Shown: positions 55,301-63,976 of the stretch, piece after piece
Layout: each line of letters begins with the position of its first letter
Position numbering within the stretch: the stretch's first letter is position 1
NCBI GenBank assembly: GCA_046329535.1
Contig: JAXLUN010000009.1
Span: forward strand, 47,478 to 111,477
Length of the DNA: 64,000 bases
Direction of reading: 5' to 3'
Origin: Bog-950 sp046329535
GTDB taxonomy: Bacteria > Bacteroidota > Bacteroidia > Chitinophagales > LD1
Notes under the pieces: generated by a model
What the model was told of the DNA's origin: nothing
Databases searched by the model: none
The model's input: only the letters and a program-made list of their open reading frames with translations
Position numbers and translations under genes: made by a program

Positions 55301-56554
55301 TGGGGCTGAACCGGTTGCAATACCGGGGCCTCCGGGAACAAAACAGGTGTTGTTGTATCCACCGGTAAGTGGATTGCTGCCGCCATTGGTTACATTGGCC
55401 GGCACCAGGGTAATAGTGGTTCCGCTGGGGCAGGTTAATGTCAGTATTAAATCGCTGATATCTATCTGTCCGGGAGGGAATAAACTGGTACCGAAAAAGA
55501 ATACATTATTGATACACACCTGCGTAATCGAATTTGCCAGAATGTTCGTCATGTTCAGTCCGGTTACATTAATACCAATGTCGCTCACCTGACCAAAGCC
55601 GGTAGCAATACTGGTCAGCTCATTATTTGAATAAGTTACCACTTTGGCAGGGCTCACAATTACTTTGCCGGTAGCATGCAACTGTGCGCACTGACCGGTA
55701 CAAACGGTGGTATCATTTCCGGCATTAACGGTGAGGGTTGGGTTTCTTACAACCACCCTTACCGTGTCTGTACAGGTAACTGTGCCGTTACTCATCACTA
55801 CCGTATAATTAGTTGTTACGTGAGGAGAAACTGCATTCGGGTCTACCCCACCTACCGGCCCCAGATTGTAACCATCGTGCACCCATACAATGTTAAACGT
55901 AGGATCATTACAATAGATGACTACATTATCAATACCCCAATGGTCATAGTCAGCACCGGAGTCTGCATCCTGATACCAGCGAAACTGAGTGGTGGCGGTT
56001 AAGGCACCCGCAGGCACCTGAAAGCACCAGTTATTCCAGTTTACAAACTGTGGGTCGTTACCTCCATTCGGGTCAAAGTAATGTATATCGGTCCAGGTGG
56101 TGCCGTTCGTAGAATATTGCAGATATACCCCTTCCTGCGGCTCATCGGGACCTTCGCATGGAGCCGAATTACCCTGTTCGGCAAACAACATATCAAAACA
56201 GATTGTAACACCAGCATTGACACAACTGCTCAGGTTAAATGTAGTAGTAGTTAATATTCTGGGAACTGGCGAAGAGTTACCCAACCAGATGTGAGTAGTA
56301 CCATCCACCCCATTGGCGCTACAGGGATTATTCCACATTACCTGCTGACTGGATGACCAGCCCGGCCCATATGTTCCACTGTTGAAGTTCTCCGATAACA
56401 AGGCAATACCCTGTCCCTGTCCGTAAGCAGAAAGATTGATATGATCACCACAAACAATCGTATCGCTGGGTGCCGAACCGGTCACGGTACATCCGGCAGC
56501 AAAAAGGTTTTGTAAACTGACTAACAAAACCAAAAGAGTAAGAATCTTTTTCAT
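52337..56554 (-). CDS. Large SprB-repeat protein with gliding/T9SS type B sorting domain
   Basis: 1405 aa. Signal peptide (1-19). Residues about 50-220 resemble a Reelin/lectin-type domain (GPGWSSSQQVMWNNPC). About 385-470 look like a P-domain-like module (GNGVWTLGVKMNSN). From about 525 to 1200 tandem SprB-like units follow; two consecutive stretches are about 164 aa apart and near-identical (GIGAGTYTVTITDNAF, VTDAAGCTASA, ending APANCC). The C-terminal 95 residues are the CHU_C type B sorting domain (FFPNAFTPTGDGNND, WQLFNRWGEKVFESNNFYYG). Predicted to be T9SS-exported and surface-exposed, perhaps an adhesin. Long internal repeats may be misassembled. Confidence 0.9.
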   Translation of the reverse strand: MKKILTLLVLLVSLQNLFAAGCTVTGSAPSDTIVCGDHINLSAYGQGQGIALLSENFNSGTYGPGWSSSQQVMWNNPCSANGVDGTTHIWLGNSSPVPRILTTTTFNLSSCVNAGVTICFDMLFAEQGNSAPCEGPDEPQEGVYLQYSTNGTTWTDIHYFDPNGGNDPQFVNWNNWCFQVPAGALTATTQFRWYQDADSGADYDHWGIDNVVIYCNDPTFNIVWVHDGYNLGPVGGVDPNAVSPHVTTNYTVVMSNGTVTCTDTVRVVVRNPTLTVNAGNDTTVCTGQCAQLHATGKVIVSPAKVVTYSNNELTSIATGFGQVSDIGINVTGLNMTNILANSITQVCINNVFFFGTSLFPPGQIDISDLILTLTCPSGTTITLVPANVTNGGSNPLTGGYNNTCFVPGGPGIATGSAPYSGSWSPNQPFNNLTGCTGNGVWTLGVKMNSNLGFGTGTFSGWSITFNDPEISYQGNLNWSPTTNMTGSTTLNPTVCPPPNTYTITVSDTAGCVTLSDAVNVNTQTCCALTASLALTQPTCGASNGAINVTPIPAGTYTYAWSDGPSTMQNRTGLAAGTYTVTITNTAVAGCTFDTTIVLNSNSTLTASLTNPVNPSCAGNDGSITAGVSGGTAPYSVTIDTGATPFTISLPFPISQSIPGIPAGTVSVTVTDAAGCTASATATLVAPANCCAFNVSAVVTQPACSQNNGSIAVTATNGSGNYTYSWGGGQTTASINGIGAGTYTVTITDNAFTNCTIDSSFTLNSNSTLTASFSNQVNPTCAGNDGSITAAIGGGTAPYTVTIDTGGAPFTVTLPIAIAQNIPGIPAGAVSVTVTDAAGCTASANAILSAPANCCTFSVTALVTQPACGQTNGDVTLTASSGSGSYTYNWAGGQTTASVAGLGAGNYAVTITDNGFASCFIDTTFSLTNPNAPVINNVVVVDETCAGTSDGSVTVTASGGNGVLSISWSNAANTFTISGLNAGNYNFTVTDASSCAAAGNAVVNFGNGCCNIQTSATVIPPSCGLNNASVTVTVNTPGNPPYTYSIDGITYQSQNTFNSVPSGSYNVITASGNTCNDTIAIVVPASSNNLNVTVVATNITCFGAGDGTATATPNGGNAPYSYLWSNVGNSAAISSLQAGNYSVTVSDQTNCTGTASGTVIEPAALVIDLGGDSIVCEGVSVTLSAGNSFTAYNWNTTEITASITPSSSGNYSLTVTDNNGCTASDAVSITIVPIPEVDLGEDKIVYYGDHVGLFANVNQGNANGGTYNWQPDTLLSCNGCENTVALALDTITYQVVYTDVNGCFSSDDINLFVLPLGQVFFPNAFTPTGDGNNDIYLPYGSGVKQIIWQLFNRWGEKVFESNNFYYGWDGTYKSQPLPQGVYIYVAKVTLMNNSTRHFKGSVTLIR

Positions 56555-56561
56555 AAGCTGC

Positions 56562-56975
56562 TTATTGGATTGTTTTTACCGTTATGTTTTTCAAATCGAA
56601 TGCAATCAGTTTACGACCCTGCATGTTGAGGTGGCGCGAGAAAATAAAAAAGGCCTTATCCTTATCGGTGCAGCGGCCTTCAACAGTTTGATTGGCCTGT
56701 AGTGTAACCGCACAATTATTTTCCGGTTTAGAGGAAGCGGGGGTATCGGTAAAGCTGCTTTGCTTGTTGAAACTTATTACCACTGCATGGTTGGATAGAT
56801 TGACATATTTAAACAACACCTTTTGCTGGTGAATGCCATTCACTTCATCGTGACAATTGGCATACTGGTATAATATTTCCACTTCGTTATTCTTGAAATA
56901 ACTTTTCCATTCATCGGCAGCCATAGCTGACAGTGAAAAGAAAAACAACCCGAGGATACTTAACGTTTTCTTCAC
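56562..56975 (-). CDS. Small secreted hypothetical protein
   Basis: 137 aa with a signal peptide (LSILGLFFFSLSAMA, cleaved near residue 20). The mature part has a beta-rich pattern (VEILYQYANCHDEVNGIHQQ, HAVVISFNKQSSF) and two Cys that could pair (CHDE, NNCAV). It ends 7 bp before the 1405-aa gene on the same strand, so it may be co-transcribed with it and act as a periplasmic helper; this is inferred from context alone. Confidence 0.6.
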   Translation of the reverse strand: MKKTLSILGLFFFSLSAMAADEWKSYFKNNEVEILYQYANCHDEVNGIHQQKVLFKYVNLSNHAVVISFNKQSSFTDTPASSKPENNCAVTLQANQTVEGRCTDKDKAFFIFSRHLNMQGRKLIAFDLKNITVKTIQ

Positions 56976-57176
56976 GTGTTTTTAAATTTAGATTTCAAAT
57001 ATAACTTGTCTTTTCACAAAATCGAACAGATGTTTGATTTTGTAACCAAGTAATTATCTATAAAAAGAGAAGTTGTGTATTGCTTATTGATTGACCATAT
57101 TACCCCCAAAAACACCAATGAGTAAATAGAGAAAAGCCCCGCTGGCAGTTTATCTAAAAAGAAGAGAAATGGAAAA

Positions 57177-57623
57177 TTAAAGCAACTTAACGCGCACGGC
57201 ATTCATCCCCTTGTTTCCACGCTCCAGCTCAAAAGAAACGGCATCATTTTCTTTCACCGGTTGCAGCAAACCATTGATATGCACAAAGAACTGTTCACCG
57301 CTCTGTTGGTCTCTAATAAATCCAAAACCTTTTGAATTATTAAAGAACTCAACCCGTCCGTTTCGTACGGCAGTCATGTCTTCTTTTTCTCTTTTTGGTA
57401 CGCCTATTTCTATAGTAGAGGCATCTACCATTTTGCGCTTAGAGGGATCCGGAGGAGTATCCGTAATATTTCCAAATTCATCCACATAGGCCAGCATACT
57501 TTCTAAATCGGTCTTCTTCGGATTTGCTTTACGCTCCTCCATTTTCTGCTGTTTATCCTGTCGCTTTTTTAAACGGTTTTTTTCCAGTTCCTTTTTATTA
57601 AAACTTTGTTGTGATTTTGCCAT
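57177..57623 (-). CDS. Cold-shock domain protein with basic N-terminal extension
   Basis: 148 aa. The last 65 residues are a cold-shock domain with RNP1 KGFGFI and RNP2 FFVHI, binding single-stranded RNA or DNA. The first 40 residues are Lys/Gln-rich and probably coiled, typical of Bacteroidota extended Csp proteins. Likely an RNA chaperone. It is transcribed away from the 57936 gene. Confidence 0.85.
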   Translation of the reverse strand: MAKSQQSFNKKELEKNRLKKRQDKQQKMEERKANPKKTDLESMLAYVDEFGNITDTPPDPSKRKMVDASTIEIGVPKREKEDMTAVRNGRVEFFNNSKGFGFIRDQQSGEQFFVHINGLLQPVKENDAVSFELERGNKGMNAVRVKLL

Positions 57624-57935
57624 ACTTTTTTGCCGTGGTGATACCCTTGTATTTATTTATGACATGCAATAAAGCACTTTAATTGCTCCAAAAGGAATAT
57701 TCGTGGCTTAAAGTGTTTAGCTCCTCTCCATTTGTTTATACTATTTTGTTTCATCCTAAAAAAGCAGGCTCCAACTGGTAACTTTTGCACAAAATAAATC
57801 AATAGACCGGCCACAGCATGAAAGAGAATACCCCCCCAAATCAATCACGCACTACAGGTTTTGTGCACAAAGAATCCTCATTACTTATCGTATCGTTTCA
57901 TATATTCGCACAGTCTCCATTTTTTAACCAACACT
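57624..57935. other. Divergent intergenic region
   Basis: 312 bp between two divergent genes, A+T rich. It contains the upstream regions of the Csp and the SprB-repeat protein genes. I see no RNA gene or clear consensus promoter; a TATATTCG (near 57900) loosely resembles a -7 box. Confidence 0.4.
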
Positions 57936-60737
57936 ATGTTTATGAAACAAAAACTTTTACTTTTTACCCTGCTTCTGACGGCAGCCATGAATCAGGCTTT
58001 CAGTCAGGTTGTTTTTCAGGAAAATTTTCAAGGTGGTATTCCTGCCACATTTACACTACGTAATGTAGACGGACTAACTCCGAACACTGCCGTAGCATAT
58101 GTTAACAATGCCTGGATTGCACGGGAAGATTTCGCTAATAATGTGGCCGATACCGCTGCCTTTTCAACCTCTTGGTATACTCCGGCAGGAACTTCTAATG
58201 ACTGGATGTTTACTCCGGTTATCAATAGTTTACCGGCCAATACCATCTTAACCTGGAATGCTGTAGCTTACGATGCCAGTTACCAAGATGGATATGAAGT
58301 TAGAATATTTACAGGAGCATCTATTCCGGCTACACCCAATGCCAGCACCGGAACCGTGGTGTTTTCAACCGCAGCAGAAGTCAGTACCTGGACCAGCCAC
58401 AGCGTTAACTTAAATGCCTATGCCGGACAAAACATTTACATCGCTTTCAGAAATAATTCGTTTGATAAGTTCCTGTTGCTGATTGATGATATTAAGGTTG
58501 AAGTGCCTCTTAACTACGATGCAGAACTGACCAGTGTAACTCCCATCAGCGAGTATACCTTGACCCCAAAAACGCAGGTAATTGCTTACCCCTTGAGCGG
58601 AGTAGTTAGTAATACCGGCTTAATGAGCATCTCTAATGTGGGCGTTACTGCTACTGTTTACGATGAATCTTTTACAGCGGTTTACACGGCCAGCAGCACA
58701 CCGGTAGCCTCTTTGGCTCCCGCTGCTACCAGTAATTTTACCATGACCGGCTTTACCCCGAGTGCACCCGGTGGTTACATGATTACCTACAATGCTACCC
58801 TGACTGAAGTTGATGGTAAATTGGTAAACAATACCGATACACAGTATCTGTATATTACCAATTCGGTTTACGCCCGCGACAACGGAAACCCAAGCGGCTC
58901 TTTAGGTATCGGGGCCGGTAACGGAGGCTATCTGGGTCAAAAGTTTACTATCGTTAATACTGCTACCGTGAATGCCATTGGTATTTATTATGGAGGGATA
59001 CCTGAAGCCAGTGTTGACTTTAGAATAGCCGGTTGTATCTGGAGTATGGTGAATGATACTCCCCATGCCATCATCGCGTTAACGGATACCCTTTTGCGTT
59101 TAGATACACTCGGAGGCTACTACGTGCTTCCGATTCAAAACAACGGTTTCTCTTTAACTCCCGGCAACTATGCTTTTACCGCCATCGAATTTACGGAAAC
59201 AGCTGCGGTGGGTCAAACCGATGACCTTTTTGTACCGAATACCACTTTTGTAAAATGGCCTACTTCTCCGCTGAACGGATGGGGCAATAACGAAGATTTC
59301 GGAGCCGGCTTCTCTAAGCCTTACATTATCCGCCCCATACTTTGTGCGGCTATCCAGCCTAACTTAACCGCCAGCGATGCCACCTGCGGAGCCACCAATG
59401 GTTCGGTGACTTCTAACCCCACCGGATGGTATTATGCGTTGGGATTTACCTGGTCAAACGACAGCACTACCTTTGAAATTAATAATCTGCCGGCTGGTAC
59501 CTATACCGTTACCATGAGCGACTTTAACAACTGCAGCGCCTCTGCTTCAGCTACTGTCAACGCGGTGAACCTGACCCTAACCGGAACTATTCTTGGTTCA
59601 TCGAGCACTTGTACCGCCAGCAATGGTGGATTAAGTTTAACACCAACCAACGGAACTCCTGCTTATACTTATAGCTGGAGCAACGGTGGCAATACGAGCA
59701 ACCTGACCGGATTAGCAGCCGGTAACTACACCGTAACTATTACCGATGCCGTAGGCTGCACCGGAACAGTAAGTGGTTCGGTGACTGCTCTGTCAGTTGC
59801 TATTACCAGCGATGTAACCACTACTCAATCATCCTGCACCAGCAATACCGGAAGTGCTACAGCAGCTCCTACCAACGGAACATCGCCTTACACTTATCTG
59901 TGGAGCAACGGTGGTGCTGCCGATGCTATTACCAACGTAGGTCCGGGTACTTACACGGTAACCATTACCGATGCCAACGGCTGCACCGGCACTAAAACAG
60001 CTACGGTGGGAACACCTAACGGCCCTACCGCTTCTTCTACCACTACCGATGTAAGTTGCTTTGGCACCTCTACTGGGGCGATAGATGTAACCGTAACCGG
60101 TGGCACCGGAAACTTAACCTATAGCTGGAGCAACTCAGCCAGCACACAAGATTTAAGCAACCTGGCTGTTGGAACCTATACCGTAACGGTAAGCGATGCA
60201 AACAGCTGTTCATTCACCACTACAGCTGTTGTAAACGGCCCGGCTGCTGCCTTAACTACCAGCGGCACTTCAACCAACGCTACTAATGGAAACAATGGTG
60301 CGGTTGACTTAACCGTAGCAGGCGGAACCAGCGCTTATACATACAACTGGAGCAACGCAGCCAATACAGAAGATGTATCGGGTTTGGCGGCCGGCACTTA
60401 CACCGTAACCGTAACCGACTCTAAAGGCTGCACCGCTTCGTCTACCTTCACTATCATCAGCGTAGGTATCAGCGGTATTGAATATGTCAACCAATTCAAT
60501 GTATTCCCTAATCCGGCTTCGGCTCAAACCAATATTCGTATTGAACTGACTGAAAGTGCCGATATCACTGTAGAGTTGTTTGCCGCCAATGGTCAATTGG
60601 TTAGCTCACACGCTATCGGTAACGTGCAGAATACTACCTACACCTTGAATACACTTTCATTACCGGGTGGCGTTTATACCATTCGCGTATCGGGAGAAAA
60701 ATTCAACGCGGTTCAACGTCTTACTATTACCAAATAG
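57936..60737 (+). CDS. SprB-repeat protein with T9SS type A sorting domain
   Basis: About 933 aa from ATG 57936 (MFMKQKLLLFTLLLTAAMN); an ORF extension begins at 57861 but would bury the signal peptide. The N-terminus (about 25-190) is a cleaved-adhesin/choice-of-anchor-type domain (EDFANNVADTAAFSTSWYTP; LNAYAGQNIYIAFRNNS). From about 475 to 845 come short SprB-like units of about 70 aa (GLAAGNYTVTITDAVGCTG; AGTYTVTVTDSKGCTA). The last 85 residues form a type A sorting domain (FNVFPNPASAQTNI, SLPGGVYTIRV). Predicted T9SS cargo and adhesin-like. A strong terminator follows. Confidence 0.88.
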   Translation: MFMKQKLLLFTLLLTAAMNQAFSQVVFQENFQGGIPATFTLRNVDGLTPNTAVAYVNNAWIAREDFANNVADTAAFSTSWYTPAGTSNDWMFTPVINSLPANTILTWNAVAYDASYQDGYEVRIFTGASIPATPNASTGTVVFSTAAEVSTWTSHSVNLNAYAGQNIYIAFRNNSFDKFLLLIDDIKVEVPLNYDAELTSVTPISEYTLTPKTQVIAYPLSGVVSNTGLMSISNVGVTATVYDESFTAVYTASSTPVASLAPAATSNFTMTGFTPSAPGGYMITYNATLTEVDGKLVNNTDTQYLYITNSVYARDNGNPSGSLGIGAGNGGYLGQKFTIVNTATVNAIGIYYGGIPEASVDFRIAGCIWSMVNDTPHAIIALTDTLLRLDTLGGYYVLPIQNNGFSLTPGNYAFTAIEFTETAAVGQTDDLFVPNTTFVKWPTSPLNGWGNNEDFGAGFSKPYIIRPILCAAIQPNLTASDATCGATNGSVTSNPTGWYYALGFTWSNDSTTFEINNLPAGTYTVTMSDFNNCSASASATVNAVNLTLTGTILGSSSTCTASNGGLSLTPTNGTPAYTYSWSNGGNTSNLTGLAAGNYTVTITDAVGCTGTVSGSVTALSVAITSDVTTTQSSCTSNTGSATAAPTNGTSPYTYLWSNGGAADAITNVGPGTYTVTITDANGCTGTKTATVGTPNGPTASSTTTDVSCFGTSTGAIDVTVTGGTGNLTYSWSNSASTQDLSNLAVGTYTVTVSDANSCSFTTTAVVNGPAAALTTSGTSTNATNGNNGAVDLTVAGGTSAYTYNWSNAANTEDVSGLAAGTYTVTVTDSKGCTASSTFTIISVGISGIEYVNQFNVFPNPASAQTNIRIELTESADITVELFAANGQLVSSHAIGNVQNTTYTLNTLSLPGGVYTIRVSGEKFNAVQRLTITK

Positions 60738-60761
60738 TTTTTGACTAACCCATAAACCCCA

Positions 60762-60789
60762 AAGACCGCTCTGAAAAGGGCGGTCTTTT
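60762..60789 (+). terminator. Terminator of the 57936 gene
   Basis: Stem AAGACCGC / GCGGTCTT with a short loop, followed by a run of T (60786 onward). Confidence 0.85.
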
Positions 60790-60874
60790 TTTTTCTGTTC
60801 GATCGTGTTTGAATAATGTAGCTCCCGTATTGAATAGTCTCTTATCCGTATGCCGGCTGACTGCGAAGAAGAAT

Positions 60875-62773
60875 TTAACTGACAAAATACATCTTCAACT
60901 TCCCTTTATTTTTTGCTTCAATTTCACCGCGGTATCGGCAGGTGAATTTATCTTTCACTAATTCGTAAGTGGTTTGTGAGATATTGATTTTACCGGCCTC
61001 GCTGTTTTGCTCCATGCGGGCAGCGGTATTCACCGTATCGCCCCATATATCGTAGGCAAATTTTTTAACGCCTACTATGCCGGCCACCACACTGCCGCTG
61101 TGAACACCTATGCGTATATCAAACGTATTTTCACCCTTTTCGGCCATTCGCTGTTTCATAAAATCTCTGATTTCCACCGCTGCCGCAATGGCATCGGCCG
61201 CATGGTGAGCCGAAGCAACCGGCAGGCCGCTGACAGCCAGATAAGCATCGCCTACGGTTTTAATTTTTTCGATATTATGCCTGGTTATAATGGCATCGAA
61301 AGCCGAAAAGCAAACATTCAACTCATCGACCAACTGCTGCGGGGTAAGGCGTTCGCTGACCCGGGTAAAACTTTTAAAGTCGGTAAACAGAACGGTTACA
61401 TCATTAAACAGGCGGGCATCGGCACTGCCCTTGGCTTTTAACTCTTCGGCTACTTCGGCCGGTAAGATATTGAGCAGTAAATCTTCGGAGCGCTTTTTCT
61501 CTGCCGCCAGATTATTGTTTGCTCTTTTTTGCTGCCTGTAGTTGCGATACTGAAAAGCTGCAAACAGGAAAGCCACCAGCAGAAAAGCAACAGCCGAGTA
61601 AATGATGTTGCGCTGTTTTACAAGCTGTTGTTTCGACTTTTCTTCATATTCCTCTCTGCGCTGTTTGTATTCGGCTTCGTTTTCGGTGGCGGTCATTTCA
61701 TCGAGCAGGCCCATGCGGGCAATAGAGTCGGTCCAGAATCTATACTTCTTGTAATAAGCCAGGGCATCTTTATCATTTCCCTGCTGCTCTTCAAACTTAT
61801 ACCGGGCTTCATACACCTGCTGTATAAAATATGGAATAGAGCTATCGGCAATAAAATAACAGGCGGTATCAATCCATAACTTTTGCTGCGCTATGTTGCC
61901 CCGCAGCCGGTAGTTATCGGCTAATATCAGGAGAGGCTCCGGGTCGGTTTGATAGGTGCCGTTGATCAGCAAAGAGCGGATGAGCCGTTTCAGATAATAA
62001 TCACTTACATCGAGCCGGCCCTTGGTGTGGTAGTAATACCCCATAGCCCGATTAAAGAAGAAGTTGGCCGTATCGGTGGTGCCGCAAGGAAAAATGCGGG
62101 CCGCCTTTTGCAGCAACTGTTCGCCCCGGAGCGTATCGCCCAGTTTTAGATAATAATGCCCGGCCAGCGAAAAGGAAAGAACCGTATCCATACATTCTTT
62201 ACCAACCATTTTAAGAGCATAGCTGATACTCTTTTTCAAGTTACCGTTCCGCCTGCAAAAACGAGCCAGAGACGAGTATAAAAACGACAGGCCGGCAGAG
62301 TCTTTACACTCTTCGCTTAAATAAATGGCCTGGTACAGATAATCCAGTTTTTCTCTATCATCACCAGAAGTTACCTGGGTGGCTAAGTCGGTATAGCATT
62401 GAGCTTCATCTTTGGTTCTGCCCAGTTGTTTAAACATCTGCGCGCAGCGGAGCCATTCTGCCTTGGCCTCATTGACCCGCCCCTGATTTAAAAGAAGATA
62501 GCACGAAATGTATTTGTAAAACGCCTGCTGCAACAGATTATGGCTTTGCCGGCTCTGCTGCTCTTTCAGCCGATACAGATTCAGCGCCTGCTGTTTGGCA
62601 GCATTATCGCCTTTCCAGATTTGGTCGGCCAGCGCCCACATGTTGAAGGTGGTATCGTTTACATCGGCTGCCTGCAGTTGCTGATACAGCGAATCGAACT
62701 GCGCACTGCCTGAAGCACCGGCCCGCATAAACAATAACAGCGCTAAAAGATGGAGAAGAATTTTCTTCACCAT
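60875..62773 (-). CDS. TPR protein with TM segment and class III adenylate/guanylate cyclase domain
   Basis: About 632 aa from ATG 62773 (MVKKILLHLLALLLFMRAG, signal peptide or anchor). A TPR-rich part (about 40-360, LYQAIYLSEECKDSAGLSFL and similar) is periplasmic; a TM helix (about 385-410, IIYSAVAFLLVAFLFAAF) leads to the cyclase (about 440-632). It has VTVLFTDFKSFTRVSERL (metal Asp), KTVGDAYLAVSG (second metal Asp) and FAYDIWGDTVNTAARM. The Lys and Asp at the base-contact positions fit an ATP-using adenylate cyclase. It may couple an envelope signal to cAMP, perhaps read by CRP-type proteins such as that at 48.9 kb. Confidence 0.88.
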   Translation of the reverse strand: MVKKILLHLLALLLFMRAGASGSAQFDSLYQQLQAADVNDTTFNMWALADQIWKGDNAAKQQALNLYRLKEQQSRQSHNLLQQAFYKYISCYLLLNQGRVNEAKAEWLRCAQMFKQLGRTKDEAQCYTDLATQVTSGDDREKLDYLYQAIYLSEECKDSAGLSFLYSSLARFCRRNGNLKKSISYALKMVGKECMDTVLSFSLAGHYYLKLGDTLRGEQLLQKAARIFPCGTTDTANFFFNRAMGYYYHTKGRLDVSDYYLKRLIRSLLINGTYQTDPEPLLILADNYRLRGNIAQQKLWIDTACYFIADSSIPYFIQQVYEARYKFEEQQGNDKDALAYYKKYRFWTDSIARMGLLDEMTATENEAEYKQRREEYEEKSKQQLVKQRNIIYSAVAFLLVAFLFAAFQYRNYRQQKRANNNLAAEKKRSEDLLLNILPAEVAEELKAKGSADARLFNDVTVLFTDFKSFTRVSERLTPQQLVDELNVCFSAFDAIITRHNIEKIKTVGDAYLAVSGLPVASAHHAADAIAAAVEIRDFMKQRMAEKGENTFDIRIGVHSGSVVAGIVGVKKFAYDIWGDTVNTAARMEQNSEAGKINISQTTYELVKDKFTCRYRGEIEAKNKGKLKMYFVS

Positions 62774-62839
62774 CACAAAATACAATTTCCATTTAAATGG
62801 TAGCGTGTAGTATAGGTTCGCTATCGAACATTTTTTCAA

Positions 62840-63164
62840 CTATTGAAATCTACCCCGTCTTCTTTTGAGTTGTTTCGCAGCCTGACGGTTTGGGAGGGGG
62901 GAGGCTTTAGCCTACGCAGGGTACCGAGGCGGTGAGCCTGCGGGGACGAGCTGGAAAACTTGGAAGAACGGTTAAGAGTTGTTTGTTTTAGACGGATAGA
63001 GGCGGGGGCGAATATAGAGAAAGTGACGATGGTAGGAATAGGCCGGGGCGATGGATTTTGCGAAGGACTGAGGAACGGAGTTTTATAAGGATGTATGAAA
63101 GGGGCGTTTTAACGGAACTATGGTTTTGTTGTGGGTATCGGGAGAGGATAGGGTAAGACAAAAA
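62840..63164. other. Gene-free stretch before the repeat array
   Basis: No ORF with homology. It is G-rich in the middle (GGGAGGGGGGAGGC near 62891). Purine-rich open frames here are extensions of the array and are not credible genes. Confidence 0.4.
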
Positions 63165-63480
63165 CATTTGGAGGGAAGGCAGAAACGTTTTAGGGAAAGA
63201 CAGAAACGCTGGAGGGAAAGGCAGAAATGGTTTGGGGGAAGGCAGAAACGTTTTGGGGAAAGACAGAAACGTTTTGGGGAGAGGCAGAAACGCTGGAGGG
63301 AAAGGCAGAAATGGTTTGGGGGAAGACAGAAACGTTTGGGGGAAAGGCAGAAATGTTTGAGGGAAAGGCAGAAATGCCAAGGGGAAAGGCAGAAATATCT
63401 GGGGGAAAGGCAGAAATATCTGGGGGAAAGGCAGAAATGCCAGAGGGAGAGGCAGAAATGTTTGGGGGAATGGCAGAAAT
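63165..63480 (+). repeat. Tandem array of 21-bp units
   Basis: About 15 head-to-tail units near GGCAGAAATGTTTGGGGGAA followed by A, with changes mainly in the middle (GTTTTGG, CTGGAGG, CCAAGGG, ATCTGGG) and AGACAG/AGGCAG variants. The 21-bp period is 7 codons, so frames in all directions stay open and give Arg/Gln- or Phe/Cys-rich peptides; none is convincing. No variable spacers, so it is not a CRISPR array. It precedes copy B of the dispersed repeat. Confidence 0.85.
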
Positions 63481-63589
63481 GCACTTCTCCTCTCCTTTTA
63501 GAGGGGTTAGCCTGATGGCTTGGCATTGGCAGCGAGTAGAAAGGATGCTAAACTTAGCAAAATTTATGGCCGCTGAGGCCGCTTGGTGG

Positions 63590-63740
63590 GGGTATCGTTT
63601 GGTCAAAAACGGGTGTTTTGGGGGTGGCCGAAAATGTCATTCGTCCTTGCAAACCGGTCATTCGTCCTTGAAAACCGGTCAACGGGATAATAGTTGAAAA
63701 AATATGGAGGGGTTTGTTGAGGTTTGTAAGGAGGGAGGAA
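63590..63740 (-). repeat. Dispersed repeat element, copy B (inverted)
   Basis: Reverse complement matches 26041-26215: ACAAACCTC, CCATATTTTTTCAACTATTA, CCCGTTGACCGGTTT and CAAGGACGAATGACCGGTTT, with two 21-bp TGACCGG units as in copy A. Compared with copy A, about six bases near AAACC differ by deletion. In both copies the element is followed (in its own direction) by a tandem array of 21- or 42-bp period. Confidence 0.8.
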
Positions 63741-63838
63741 AATAGGAGGAAACGGATTTTTAGAGAAAACTACCTCCTATGTTCGTGAAGCAGGAAATAG
63801 GGGAAAGTTTTCGGGAGGAAAACTACCGGTATAAGTAA

Positions 63839-63926
63839 GTTAGCGGTAAGCATAAAAACCACCAACATTTATACCCACGTAAGCAAAAGCGAGATTGGAA
63901 AAATACGAAGCCCTTTAGATGAATAA
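63839..63926 (+). pseudogene. C-terminal remnant of a tyrosine recombinase
   Basis: Reads SIKTTNIYTHVSKSEIGK, then, one base shifted across an A6 run (63898-63903), IRSPLDE and a stop. This matches the end of phage-type integrases (IKTTxIYTHVS, with the catalytic Tyr in IYTHV). There is no upstream catalytic domain: a stop occurs at 63836. It is a scar of an integrated element that has been lost. Confidence 0.7.
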
Positions 63927-63931
63927 AGGAC

Positions 63932-63976
63932 TTGCGCGTTTGGTACTGAAAAATTTGTTCAGTACCAAATGCGCAA
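63932..63976. terminator. Long stem-loop near the window end
   Basis: 19-nt arms TTGCGCGTTTGGTACTGAA (63932-63950) and TTCAGTACCAAATGCGCAA (63958-63976) are complementary except for one G/T position, with a 7-nt loop AAATTTG. It sits 6 bp after the integrase remnant. It lacks a clear T-run on the plus strand, so it could be a terminator, or a recombination- or transposition-related hairpin. Confidence 0.55.

Noticed and set aside
63165..63480. CRISPR array
   Set aside because: Units are head-to-tail with no distinct spacers, and no Cas gene is present.
63083..63697. Several long ORFs over the 21-bp array on both strands
   Set aside because: Same reason: 21-bp units keep all frames open. Products are Phe/Cys/Leu or Arg/Gln/Lys repeats.
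63932..63976. attC integron recombination site
   Set aside because: The hairpin lacks the RYYYAAC/GTTRRRY core pair and any integron cassette or intI gene.
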